From Candidatus Moraniibacteriota bacterium (GTDB taxonomy: Bacteria > Patescibacteriota > Minisyncoccia > Moranbacterales > UBA1568): DNA of 18,845 bases. The stretch spans positions 1 to 18,845 of the forward strand of contig JAGOOJ010000010.1 in the NCBI GenBank assembly GCA_017992575.1, given 5' to 3'. Made by a program: the position numbers and the translations under genes. Below, one piece after another: positions 1 to 5,778 of this stretch; within the stretch, counting starts at the first letter, position 1, and each line of letters begins with the position of its first letter. The notes under the pieces were generated by a model. It saw nothing but the letters and a program-made list of their open reading frames with translations. It was not told the origin of the DNA and did no database searches.

Positions 1-2
1 TA

Positions 3-137
3 GTGAAACATATTTATCTTAGAGAACTTCGTATAGAACTAACCGCAAAAGGTTTTGATTATTGTTTTAATACAGCGTACAACGGAGAGCGTTCTTTACT
101 GAACAATCCACTGCGAAGGGATTCTCTTGAGTATTAA
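3..137 (+). CDS. C-terminal fragment of an unidentified ORF (5' end outside the window)
   Basis: Frame 3 is open from the window edge to a TAA at 135-137 (44 codons). The fragment contains ELRIELTAKGFDYCF and NPLRRDSLEY. It could be the tail of a longer gene, or a short ORF starting at GTG 3. No family is recognised. A terminator follows about 65 bases later, which fits the end of a real transcript. Low confidence because so little is visible. Confidence 0.3.
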   Translation: MKHIYLRELRIELTAKGFDYCFNTAYNGERSLLNNPLRRDSLEY

Positions 138-202
138 TCAGGCTCTACGCACGCTATCCCAGGATAAAGGAATTTCCTCTGGTAGTGGTGTAAGACACGG
201 AA

Positions 203-225
203 TCCGCCGAAAGGCGGGTTTTTTG
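203..225 (+). terminator. Rho-independent terminator
   Basis: CCGCC (204-208), GAAA loop, GGCGG (213-217), then a T run at 219-224. It is preceded by GTGGTGTAAGACACGGAATC, which recurs near 3230-3290 in front of another terminator. Confidence 0.8.
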
Positions 226-242
226 TATTTTGGTGTGGTTTT

Positions 243-269
243 TTGCTTTAGTTTATGATAAGTCATACT
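243..269 (+). promoter_or_regulatory. Possible promoter for the nuclease-like gene
   Basis: TTGCTT (243-248) and CATACT (264-269) are separated by 15 bases in an AT-rich stretch upstream of the ATG at 296. The spacer is short and the match moderate. Confidence 0.3.
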
Positions 270-295
270 ATTTAGATAGTTGAATATTCAAATGT

Positions 296-1438
296 ATGAC
301 GAATGATATTAGCGCTGACGATATGGCTCAGGTACTGTCTTTTTTTAAGGAACTAGAAAGAGACCGACAACTACTGAGGGCTATTGGTATACATCAAACA
401 CATCAGCAAACCGTAATTAGAAATCCTAGCGATTATTTATTCAGTCTTTCAAGAGGAATATTCAGAATAGATTCCAAAGAAGAACTTGGATTTTACGAGA
501 TTATTGGTGTTGTTGCTATGGAAACACTAGGGGATGATTGGATAAAGGGAGAGTCATTGAAGAAGCCAGAAGAAAGAAGCGTTATTTATAAAATTATTAG
601 CATACTAGGAGCGACAGGCCACTTTGAAAAAATTATTCAGTATGATGGTAAGAGAATTAAATCTGAAATTCCAAGAAGTGGATTCTCGAAGAATTTTTTA
701 ACGTTGGCATATGATATTTTTTGTCTTAGAGATAGCGGATATCTGCCAGAAGACCTTATTGAAAGATTAAAGAGTTTTGATGGTTATCAAGGGGCAAGAT
801 ATGAAATAGCGGTCGCAGCGATATTTTGTCGGTTAGGCTACTCAATAGATTGGTTTGATATACATAAAAAGGGCGGTAAACGGCCTGAGTTTGTTGCAAG
901 AAAAGGAGGCTACGAAGTGTACGTAGAAGCAAAGAGTAGACATATCTCAGGAGTAAATAATAAAGTAGGCGAATTTGATGAGTTAAAGGCATCGAAGGCA
1001 AGTGGTTGGGGAAAACTAATAAATCAAGCATTAGAAAAAGAAAAGGAAATTCCAAAAAATAAACCATACATCGTGTTTATTGATATTAATGCTGCAAATG
1101 ACGGTGAGATGCCTCCGAAGTGGGTTGGTGATGTCCGTAAAACTTTAAAAAATCAGCACTTAAAAGAGTTAATAGGAAAACCAGCGCCCTTCACTAATAT
1201 TTATTTTACAAATTATTCGTATCATTATGATGGTTTAAGTTATGCAAAGAAGGGTGTATGTTTTGTATATCAACATGAAAAAACTTTGAGATTTTACGAT
1301 ACTATAGAACAAAAGGGTGAGTTATTAAATGCCGTTCATCACTATGGGTTTATTCCTGAATACCATATCCCAGGACCTATGACTGTTCTTCAAAAATCAA
1401 CAGAATATCCTAGTATAAAAAATATTTTCAAGTGGTAA
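296..1438 (+). CDS. PD-(D/E)XK nuclease-superfamily-like protein, 380 aa
   Basis: No named family is recognised. The middle of the protein has the arrangement of a PD-(D/E)XK nuclease core: a helix with Glu170 (GARYEIAVAAIFCRLGY), then P197-E198-F199 and, after a beta-hairpin, V210-E211-A212-K213. This matches the P-(D/E)-x(n)-(D/E)-x-K pattern, with Glu198 in place of the usual first Asp. Residues 1-160 are mostly helical and unassigned; the C-terminal third is unassigned too. No signal peptide or membrane segment is visible, so it is probably cytosolic and DNA- or RNA-directed. The gene is clearly more AT-rich than its right-hand neighbours, which fits an acquired defence or restriction-like gene; no methyltransferase or helicase partner lies in the window. 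No strong Shine-Dalgarno precedes the ATG at 296. That it is a gene is nearly certain; the nuclease fold is an inference from motifs. Confidence 0.75.
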   Translation: MTNDISADDMAQVLSFFKELERDRQLLRAIGIHQTHQQTVIRNPSDYLFSLSRGIFRIDSKEELGFYEIIGVVAMETLGDDWIKGESLKKPEERSVIYKIISILGATGHFEKIIQYDGKRIKSEIPRSGFSKNFLTLAYDIFCLRDSGYLPEDLIERLKSFDGYQGARYEIAVAAIFCRLGYSIDWFDIHKKGGKRPEFVARKGGYEVYVEAKSRHISGVNNKVGEFDELKASKASGWGKLINQALEKEKEIPKNKPYIVFIDINAANDGEMPPKWVGDVRKTLKNQHLKELIGKPAPFTNIYFTNYSYHYDGLSYAKKGVCFVYQHEKTLRFYDTIEQKGELLNAVHHYGFIPEYHIPGPMTVLQKSTEYPSIKNIFKW

Positions 1439-1558
1439 ATTTTTATTTTTATCTTAAATTCGTTAGTACTCTGCATGCTATTCTTGTAGAAATTTTCTTT
1501 GTTTGACTTCCTGAGTGGTTTTTGCCAGACTGAGGAAAAGTTAAATAAAGAAAATGTT

Positions 1559-2167
1559 ATGAAAAAGATACTCTTACTTGATGCGGATGGGGTGGTGATT
1601 GTGCCACGGGAAAAATACTTTTCGGATCGCTATTCGGAGGAATTTGGTGTGTCCAAAGACGTGATGATGCCATTTTTCAAAAAGGAATTTAATGACTGTG
1701 TGCGAGGAACGCGAAGTATACAAGAGGTTTTTGCTGAACAAAACATGCTCGAGAAGTGGGGCTGGAAGGGTTCACTCGAAGAATTGTTTCAGTACTGGTG
1801 GGCCGGGGAGAATACCCGGTTTGAAGAGGTATTAGCACTCGTCCAGGAGCTACGCAAAGAGGGTGTGAAGTGCTATCTTACGACCGACCAGGAAAAGAAC
1901 CGTGGAGAGTATATGTGGCATGGTATGGGGCTGGATCAAGATTTGGACGGAGCGTTTTTCTCCTATCAATTGGGCGTCCGTAAAACAGATGCTTTGTATT
2001 GGGAGAAGGTACTGACCGAGCTCGGTAGCCCCAATCCTGCGGATGTGGAATTTTGGGATGATGAGCAAGAAAACGTTACGGCTGCCAAAGAGGCCGGCAT
2101 CGACGCTCACTTTTTCACGAACTTCGAAGACTTCAAACAATCAGTACAAGCAGTATGGAAAGACTAA
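1559..2167 (+). CDS. HAD-superfamily hydrolase (phosphatase-like), 202 aa
   Basis: Probable cytosolic phosphohydrolase; the substrate cannot be told. All four HAD motifs are visible: motif I D8-A-D10-G (nucleophile Asp8), motif II T108/T109 in CYLTTD, motif III Lys142 in GVRKTDALYWEKVL, and motif IV D167-D168 in FWDDEQENV followed by AAKEAGIDAHFF. Motif IV and the length fit HAD subfamily IA (haloacid dehalogenase / phosphoglycolate phosphatase-like), with a helical cap at residues 15-95. The frame is open from 1499, but the first 20 residues encoded there are unlike the family, and the ATG at 1559 puts MKKILLLDADG at the N terminus as expected. It ends just before the structured-RNA region and could be monocistronic. 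Confidence 0.88.
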   Translation: MKKILLLDADGVVIVPREKYFSDRYSEEFGVSKDVMMPFFKKEFNDCVRGTRSIQEVFAEQNMLEKWGWKGSLEELFQYWWAGENTRFEEVLALVQELRKEGVKCYLTTDQEKNRGEYMWHGMGLDQDLDGAFFSYQLGVRKTDALYWEKVLTELGSPNPADVEFWDDEQENVTAAKEAGIDAHFFTNFEDFKQSVQAVWKD

Positions 2168-2182
2168 GAAGAGCGAGGAGTA

Positions 2183-2211
2183 TTGACGGGAAAGAGGTCT
2201 TTTGATACAGT
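2183..2211 (+). promoter_or_regulatory. Predicted promoter for the structured RNA
   Basis: TTGACG (2183-2188), a 17-base spacer, and an extended -10, TGA-TACAGT (-10 at 2206-2211). Transcription would start near 2218, inside a region with no protein gene and upstream of the terminator at 2615-2648. Confidence 0.5.
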
Positions 2212-2217
2212 GCTCCC

Positions 2218-2648
2218 GAGGGTTATTTTGGAACTCATCAGTATTCTTGAGAGAAATCTCTACAGTTCTTTCCAGTGAATCCGTGCCAACGGAGAGATGT
2301 GTCGGACAAGGTTTCCGAACGGGCCGAGAGTGGGTATTTCTTCACACTAGCAGTACGTAGTCGCTTGCGACACGACGCTAGTAAGTAACTGTGTTCATCG
2401 ACACGGGGAAGTGGCTCACGCTAATTCGAGGAATATCGAGGGTTTGTGACTCGGGTTTGGCAGCCCAATGAGTAATCACCTTGAAAAAACCTTGGGCAAA
2501 GCACTGGAGGAAATGGGGTCGGGTGCTAACGTCCGATTCCCACCTATTCGAGAGGGAGTGGTTGCAACCGCTTCGACTCCTTCTCTCTCAAGAGTATTGA
2601 TTTTTCTTCAAAGTAAAAACCGCTGGGCGTGTGCCTGAGCGGTTTTTT
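2218..2648 (+). ncRNA. Candidate long structured non-coding RNA, family unknown
   Basis: There is no credible protein gene between 2168 and 2786, but there are many self-complementary segments bounded by a promoter and a terminator. Visible pairings: TCGGA 2302-2306 with TCCGA 2314-2318; ACTAGC 2346-2351 with GCTAGT 2377-2382, enclosing GTCG-CTTG-CGAC (2360-2371); GTGA/CTC/GGG 2446-2455 with CCC/GAG/TCAC 2464-2479; TGGG 2514-2517 with CCCA 2539-2542, and TCGG 2519-2522 with CCGA 2533-2536; GAGAG/GGAGT 2550-2559 with ACTCC/CTCTC 2576-2587. Two tertiary pairings are possible: loop CAAGGTT (2307-2313) with AACCTTG (2488-2494), 7 bp, and AGCAC (2500-2504) with loop GTGCT (2523-2527), an H-type pseudoknot. 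tmRNA and RNase P were considered and not supported: there is no T-arm plus acceptor end and no P4 core pair. Exact ends are predicted, not known. Confidence 0.55.
2615..2648 (+). terminator. Rho-independent terminator of the structured RNA
   Basis: An A run (2615-2619), CCGCT (2620-2624), AGCGG (2638-2642), and a T run (2643-2648). Confidence 0.85.
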
Positions 2649-2683
2649 ATTAACTTCCAGTCCCATTTTTTTACCCAGTTACA

Positions 2684-2712
2684 TTGACTTTTTATGTAAT
2701 CGGGGGGATACT
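2684..2712 (+). promoter_or_regulatory. Promoter of unit 1 (sigma70 type)
   Basis: TTGACT (2684-2689), a 17-base spacer, and GATACT (2707-2712). The predicted start lies at the GTTCTTT at 2721-2727, followed by hairpin GTTTTCC-TTGA-GGAAGAC (2733-2750). The same layout precedes the formyltransferase gene at 3447. Confidence 0.7.
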
Positions 2713-2786
2713 GTGTGGAAGTTCTTTGGGTAGTTTTCCTTGAGGAAGACTCGTTTTTTCATGATAGCGTTAACAAGGGGTGAGAC

Positions 2787-3128
2787 ATGAGCCAAGAGCG
2801 TGCATCAGTCCTCGTTGTCCGCCAAGAGGACCTCGCGACCTTTCCGAAGGCCTTTCGTGACTACGTGGAGCGGTACTTCGCTCCCAAGACGTTCTGGGGC
2901 GTGGAATGTCTCTACGCCGTTCAGGCTCTCTTCTATCACGTGAACTTCGGAGGGAGAGTGCAGAAGGGGGCTGCTCCGTGTCACTGCGTTGACATTTCGA
3001 GTTTCAAGGGCGGACTTGAACCAAAGCAGAGTCTTTCTCAATGGATCGACCAGGCCGTCAAGACAGGAACAGTGATTCGGCTGAGCGGTAGCTGGGATGA
3101 TGGCCAGCAGGACTCCTGCGATGACTAG
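2787..3128 (+). CDS. Orphan protein of unit 1, 113 aa
   Basis: No family is recognised. The protein is soluble-looking and has no signal peptide or membrane helix. It has an aromatic-rich centre (RYFAPKTFWGVECLYAVQAL), a paired-cysteine segment APCHCVD, and an acidic tail ending WDDGQQDSCDD. The ATG at 2787 is preceded by AAGGGGTG at a suitable distance. Codons end in G or C far more often than in the genes around 296-2167 and 4941-8240, suggesting foreign origin or different codon selection. It is a single-gene unit with its own promoter (2684-2712), a structured leader of about 66 bases and its own terminator (3160-3186). Two more units of this build follow, so it probably shares regulation or ancestry with them. 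Function unknown. Confidence 0.75.
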   Translation: MSQERASVLVVRQEDLATFPKAFRDYVERYFAPKTFWGVECLYAVQALFYHVNFGGRVQKGAAPCHCVDISSFKGGLEPKQSLSQWIDQAVKTGTVIRLSGSWDDGQQDSCDD

Positions 3129-3159
3129 CGCACAGGGCGCATCAGTTTTTAGCCTCTGA

Positions 3160-3186
3160 GGGATTGGTTTCGACCAACCCTTTTTT
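3160..3186 (+). terminator. Rho-independent terminator of unit 1
   Basis: GGG-A-TTGGT (3160-3168), TTCG tetraloop, ACCAA-CCC (3173-3180), and a T run (3181-3186). Confidence 0.88.
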
Positions 3187-3228
3187 ATTGGAAAAAGTTC
3201 TCAGTATTAGTAATTTTTTCAGGAGGGA

Positions 3229-3320
3229 GTGGTGTAAGCCTGCCCGCCGTGGCGGGTTTACCCGCCTGGGGTGAGACACGGAATCCGTTCCGTCAGCTGG
3301 CGGACGGGTTTTTTGTTTTT
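3229..3320 (+). repeat. Copy of the 181-225 terminator module carrying palindromic insertions
   Basis: AGTGGTGTAAG and AGACACGGAATCCG, contiguous at about 183-206, are here split by a GC-rich palindromic block (GCCCGCC...GGCGGG...CCCGCC, about 3242-3270). The terminator hairpin is enlarged by CCGTC-AGCT-GGCGG type sequence (about 3287-3307) before a shared CGGGTTTTTTGT end. The simplest reading is insertion of short palindromic repeats into a pre-existing terminator. It may still terminate transcription. Confidence 0.6.
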
Positions 3321-3347
3321 ATCGCGTCGGTCGCGTACCGACTGTGG

Positions 3348-3376
3348 TTGACGTACCTCTTTATTCTTGCGATACT
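3348..3376 (+). promoter_or_regulatory. Promoter of unit 2
   Basis: TTGACG (3348-3353), a 17-base spacer, and GATACT (3371-3376), followed by GTTCTTT (3386-3392) and leader hairpin GGTTTTCC-TTT-GGAAAGCC (3396-3414). The spacing matches unit 1. Confidence 0.7.
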
Positions 3377-3446
3377 ATTTCTTCAGTTCTTTGGTGGTTT
3401 TCCTTTGGAAAGCCGGTGTTTGGCAGTTACTGTAGAGGAGTGGGCG

Positions 3447-4082
3447 ATGAGCAAGAAACCGAGAATCCTGGTCTTTGCGTCGGGATCAGCCACCGGCGGT
3501 GGCTCTGGCTTTGCCAAGATGGTGGAGCAAAGCCGTGGTGATGATCCAGTGCTGGACGCCACCATCGTTGGCGTCGTCACCAACCACGAGAGTGGTGGTG
3601 TCAGGAAGAAGGCCGAAGCGCTCGGCATCGCCTTTGTAACCATGTCGGATGACATCGCGTTCACGGCGGAACGGTATCAGTGGCTGGTACAGCACTTCGC
3701 TGCCGACTATGTCGTGTTCTCGGACTGGCCCAAGGAAATCTCGGGGCTCGAGATGGCGCGGACGATCAGTATTCATCCTGGGCCACTGCCTTTGACCCGA
3801 GGGCTGTATGGTCACCACGTCCATGAAGCAGTGCTGACTGCCTACCACCGTGGCGAAATCACCAAGAGCGCCGTCACCATACACTTCGTGGACGGGCCAG
3901 AGGCGTTCTCTGCTGAGGTGCAGATCTTTCCGGACGATACGCCGGAAACGCTCGGTGCCCGAGTGAATGCCTGTGGACACGCTTGGCAGAGTCGTATCCT
4001 CGATCTCATCATCCATGGCGATATCCGTTTGGTTGATCGGGAGGTGATTTCCTCTGTCGGCTCGCTCCACGCTCCCCTTTGA
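3447..4082 (+). CDS. PurN-like formyltransferase-family protein (unit 2), 211 aa
   Basis: It resembles GAR transformylase (PurN), which moves formyl from 10-formyl-THF to glycinamide ribonucleotide. Visible family signs are an N-terminal Rossmann start (KPRILVFASGSATGGGSGF, in place of the usual GSGTN), VVTNHESGGVRKKAEALGI, the SIHPGPLP loop at 108-115 with catalytic-type His110, VTIHFVD (143-149) and NACGHAWQSRILDLIIHG near the end. The Asn two residues before the catalytic His (N-x-H-P) is Ser108, and the glycine-rich stretch after the VD is not canonical, so the substrate may differ from GAR. The ATG at 3447 was chosen because of the AGAGGAG at about 3434-3440 and because the frame upstream runs through the promoter and repeat. 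Codons are G/C-ending like units 1 and 3. No other purine gene is present. An alternative is another formyl- or hydroxymethyl-transfer enzyme of this fold. Confidence 0.72.
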   Translation: MSKKPRILVFASGSATGGGSGFAKMVEQSRGDDPVLDATIVGVVTNHESGGVRKKAEALGIAFVTMSDDIAFTAERYQWLVQHFAADYVVFSDWPKEISGLEMARTISIHPGPLPLTRGLYGHHVHEAVLTAYHRGEITKSAVTIHFVDGPEAFSAEVQIFPDDTPETLGARVNACGHAWQSRILDLIIHGDIRLVDREVISSVGSLHAPL

Positions 4083-4098
4083 AGGTCGAACCTCTTGG

Positions 4099-4130
4099 CT
4101 TGTTGCGCACTGCGTGGCAAGTCTTTTTTT
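4099..4130 (+). terminator. Rho-independent terminator of unit 2
   Basis: A 9-bp stem, CTTGTTGCG (4099-4107) with CGTGGCAAG (4113-4121) including G-U pairs, then a T run to 4130. Confidence 0.8.
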
Positions 4131-4140
4131 ATTGAAAATG

Positions 4141-4165
4141 AAAAGGCCACTAGGGAGCTAGTGGC
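4141..4165 (-). terminator. Terminator of the small minus-strand gene
   Basis: A perfect 8-bp stem, GCCACTAG (4146-4153) with CTAGTGGC (4158-4165). On the minus strand it is followed by CTTTTCATTTT. It faces the unit 2 terminator, closing two convergent genes. Confidence 0.8.
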
Positions 4166-4187
4166 GGTTGGTCAGTGAGACGTCGGT

Positions 4188-4328
4188 TTACGTCTGGCTG
4201 GGTGACGGCGGGAAATGTGCATTGCGGAAATCCTGGTACCAGTTGAGGCCGGTCAGGATACCGTATGCCACGATGACGAATCCCACGTAAGTCACGGAAC
4301 CAGCAACACGTTTCGTGATGGAACGCAT
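4188..4328 (-). CDS. Small single-span membrane protein, 46 aa
   Basis: A short gene with a basic N terminus (MRSITKRVAG), one hydrophobic segment at about 12-29 (VTYVGFVIVAYGILTGL) and a proline-rich tail (HFPPSPSQT). No family is recognised. The start is well supported by AAGGAGG eight bases before the ATG. It has a minus-strand TATACT about 45 bases upstream and its own terminator at 4141-4165. It lies between units 2 and 3 in opposite orientation. A long open frame runs through it from 5363, but that is the shadow of the plus-strand genes; only this short part has a start signal. Function unknown. Confidence 0.7.
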   Translation of the reverse strand: MRSITKRVAGSVTYVGFVIVAYGILTGLNWYQDFRNAHFPPSPSQT

Positions 4329-4346
4329 AGCGTGCCTCCTTCGTAG

Positions 4347-4413
4347 ACTTCTAAAGTATACCCTATAATGAGACTGAACGCTCATTGACTTTTCTGTCAT
4401 TTTCTGGCATTCT
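4347..4413. promoter_or_regulatory. Divergent promoter region with inverted repeat
   Basis: Minus strand: TATACT (complement of AGTATA, about 4355-4360) for the 46-aa gene. Plus strand: TTGACT (4385-4390), a 17-base spacer and a weak CATTCT (4408-4413) for unit 3. An inverted repeat, AATGAG (4367-4372) with CTCATT (4381-4386), overlaps the plus-strand -35 and could be an operator. Unit 3 leader: GTTCTTT (4422-4428) and hairpin CCGGTGT (4434-4440) with ACACTGG (4446-4452). Confidence 0.45.
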
Positions 4414-4487
4414 GTGACATGGTTCTTTTGGTTCCGGTGTTGTTGACACTGGTTGTGAGAATGGCAATCATCAGACAAGGAGTGGTC

Positions 4488-4844
4488 ATGAGAGTCGTGT
4501 GTGTACAGAGGAATATGTCGGGTTGCCGAGTCCTCTGGAACAGCGGGGAGGTAGAGGAGGGGGTTTTGTCCCTGGTCTATGGCGAACTGCATTACCACTG
4601 GCTTCCCGGTTTCATCCAAACCCTCGAGCATAGGAACATGGTGGTTCCCCATCCTCAAGGCAAAGAGTGGTTTGTGGTTTTTCAGATTGACCACCAGCCG
4701 AAATCCCCGCCAACGGCGAAGCTTTTGTATCGCCCGTCCATCGATCGTTTCATGGTTCCGGGCATTAAGTTGTCGGCGCACCGTAAGTTGACAATTAAAC
4801 ACGTGAGGTGGTACCTCCGACGTTTCCTCGACGGGAAGCCCTGA
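4488..4844 (+). CDS. Orphan protein of unit 3, 118 aa
   Basis: No family is recognised. It is a small basic protein: MRVVCVQRNMSGCRVLW at the start, a beta-rich centre (WFVVFQIDHQPKSPPTAKLLY) and a strongly basic end (KLSAHRKLTIKHVRWYLRRF). That composition would suit nucleic-acid or ribosome binding, but this is a guess. The ATG at 4488 follows ACAAGGAGTGGTC, and the distance from the predicted 5' end (about 66 bases) equals that in unit 1; earlier in-frame ATGs fall in the leader hairpin. G/C-ending codons as in units 1 and 2. Its own terminator is at 4859-4893. Confidence 0.7.
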   Translation: MRVVCVQRNMSGCRVLWNSGEVEEGVLSLVYGELHYHWLPGFIQTLEHRNMVVPHPQGKEWFVVFQIDHQPKSPPTAKLLYRPSIDRFMVPGIKLSAHRKLTIKHVRWYLRRFLDGKP

Positions 4845-4858
4845 GTTCTCCGCCTGTG

Positions 4859-4893
4859 CTCCTTCGGCCGATTTCGGCCTGAGGAGTTTTTTT
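4859..4893 (+). terminator. Rho-independent terminator of unit 3
   Basis: CTCCT (4859-4863) with AGGAG (4882-4886), inner GGCCG (4866-4870) with CGGCC (4875-4879), and a T run (4887-4893). Confidence 0.9.
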
Positions 4894-4911
4894 ATAATCC
4901 CTTGCCTTTTG

Positions 4912-4920
4912 TGGTATAAT
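4912..4920 (+). promoter_or_regulatory. Extended -10 promoter (TGGTATAAT)
   Basis: TG-G-TATAAT with TATAAT at 4915-4920. No good -35 is seen; the sequence upstream is the end of the unit 3 terminator. The same TGGTAT(A/C)(A/C)T element precedes the genes at 6935, 9102 and 11958. Confidence 0.65.
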
Positions 4921-4940
4921 ATAAAAAAGAAAACAAAAAT

Positions 4941-5600
4941 ATGGATAAATATATTCGCATGGGTATGGGGCTGGTTATCGTCTTGGTAGTGCTCGCGACT
5001 ATTGGATATTTGACACTCAAATTCATGACCGAGCCGAGTTTTTTTGCCTCTCAAACAGAGATGGTTCCGGTAACACGACCGGTCATGAGTATCAAGACAT
5101 CTTCGGAAACCAAAGCTCCAGAAGAAAACCGAGTAGTGCCCACAACCGAATTCTCTCGTTCCAAGTATCGATTGTCGTTTAAATACCCAGCCACTTTTTA
5201 TCGGCAAAAAGAAGTTGATGGAACATCTGTCTATGTGACGAATTTTGCGAGTAAAGATACTCAGGGGAATACGGCACAACTTGGGGAAAACGATGTTCAG
5301 TTGAGTGTGGTGGTGAAAAAAGGAAAAACAGTGGAGCAGGATGACATGAAAAAATTGGAACAATTGGGAGTAGTGAAGATAGAAAAAGCCGAAAATCCTA
5401 CCATTGATGGTGTGACAGCCTCTCAGTATCTCCTTCGTGTGTTGCGGGAGGATCCTGGTTGTGATCTACGGACCGATTTCAGGAAAGGTGACGTGTCGTA
5501 TCGGGTGTCACTCTTTAGTATTGGTGGGAGTTGCGAAGTGGTTCGAAATTTTCTGCCAGAATATCAGACGCTTCTTGGGAGTTTCCATGTAGGAGAGTAG
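4941..5600 (+). CDS. Membrane-anchored extracytosolic protein, 219 aa
   Basis: Unrecognised family. It has one N-terminal signal-anchor (residues 8-28, GMGLVIVLVVLATIGYLTLKF), a low-complexity linker to about residue 70, and a beta-rich globular domain beginning YRLSFKYPATFYRQ. That opening resembles PsbP/Mog1-like small extracytosolic domains, which is only a suggestion. Two cysteines (C174, C198) in the C-terminal part could form a disulfide outside the cell. The leader after the predicted start is short, about 14 bases, A-rich and without a clear Shine-Dalgarno. Monocistronic: promoter at 4912-4920 and terminator at 5620-5648. AT-richer codons than units 1-3, like the rest of the plus-strand envelope genes. 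Confidence 0.75.
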   Translation: MDKYIRMGMGLVIVLVVLATIGYLTLKFMTEPSFFASQTEMVPVTRPVMSIKTSSETKAPEENRVVPTTEFSRSKYRLSFKYPATFYRQKEVDGTSVYVTNFASKDTQGNTAQLGENDVQLSVVVKKGKTVEQDDMKKLEQLGVVKIEKAENPTIDGVTASQYLLRVLREDPGCDLRTDFRKGDVSYRVSLFSIGGSCEVVRNFLPEYQTLLGSFHVGE

Positions 5601-5619
5601 CAGGAGAGAAAGAATACGG

Positions 5620-5648
5620 GTCCATTTTTTAGGAAGTGGACTTTTTTT
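5620..5648 (+). terminator. Rho-independent terminator
   Basis: GTCCA (5620-5624) with TGGAC (5637-5641), a 12-base loop, and T7 (5642-5648). Confidence 0.75.
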
Positions 5649-5684
5649 CTTGACATTTTTTGGAAAAGATTGTGTTTTCGGGTG

Positions 5685-5778
5685 TATACTGAAAGTAATA
5701 AAAAGTATGCGCTGTTCGCGCAGGGTCGATACTTTTCTTCTTAAAACAGTGGGGGCTCTAATCGTTGTCAATAAACAT
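5685..5778 (+). promoter_or_regulatory. -10 element and structured 5' leader of the DUF378 gene
   Basis: TATACT at 5685-5690; the only good -35-like hexamer, TTGACA at 5650-5655, is 29 bases away, too far. The transcript would begin with a strong hairpin: AAAAGTAT (5701-5708) pairs with ATACTTTT (5729-5736), and TGCGC (5708-5712) with GCGCA (5718-5722) inside. A pyrimidine-rich run CTTTTCTTCTT follows, then about 40 bases to the ATG. The layout suggests an RNA-level control or attenuator; no known riboswitch class is recognised. Confidence 0.45.

Noticed and set aside
2170..2650. tmRNA (ssrA)
   Set aside because: TTGACGGG near the 5' side and a 7-bp match GAGGAGT/ACTCCTT recall tmRNA. But no T-arm directly precedes the 3' strand, the D-analogue is too short, and no tag ORF ending in an ALAA-like sequence is visible.
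2170..2650. RNase P RNA
   Set aside because: GGAGGAAA at about 2506 resembles the P4 5' strand, but there is no ACAGAAA...GGCTTA partner and the molecule ends about 140 bases later; the reverse strand shows neither.
3249..3446. N-terminal extension of the formyltransferase-like ORF
   Set aside because: The extension translates repeat, terminator, promoter and leader hairpin. The family start and Shine-Dalgarno are at 3447.
2684..4893. Integron cassette array
   Set aside because: No integrase and no recognisable attC sites between the three units; each unit has its own promoter and terminator, unlike promoterless integron cassettes.
4188..5363. 391-aa minus-strand ORF
   Set aside because: It covers the opposite strand of the unit 3 gene and of the 4941 gene. 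Only its last 46 codons have a start signal and a terminator; these are annotated as the small membrane protein.
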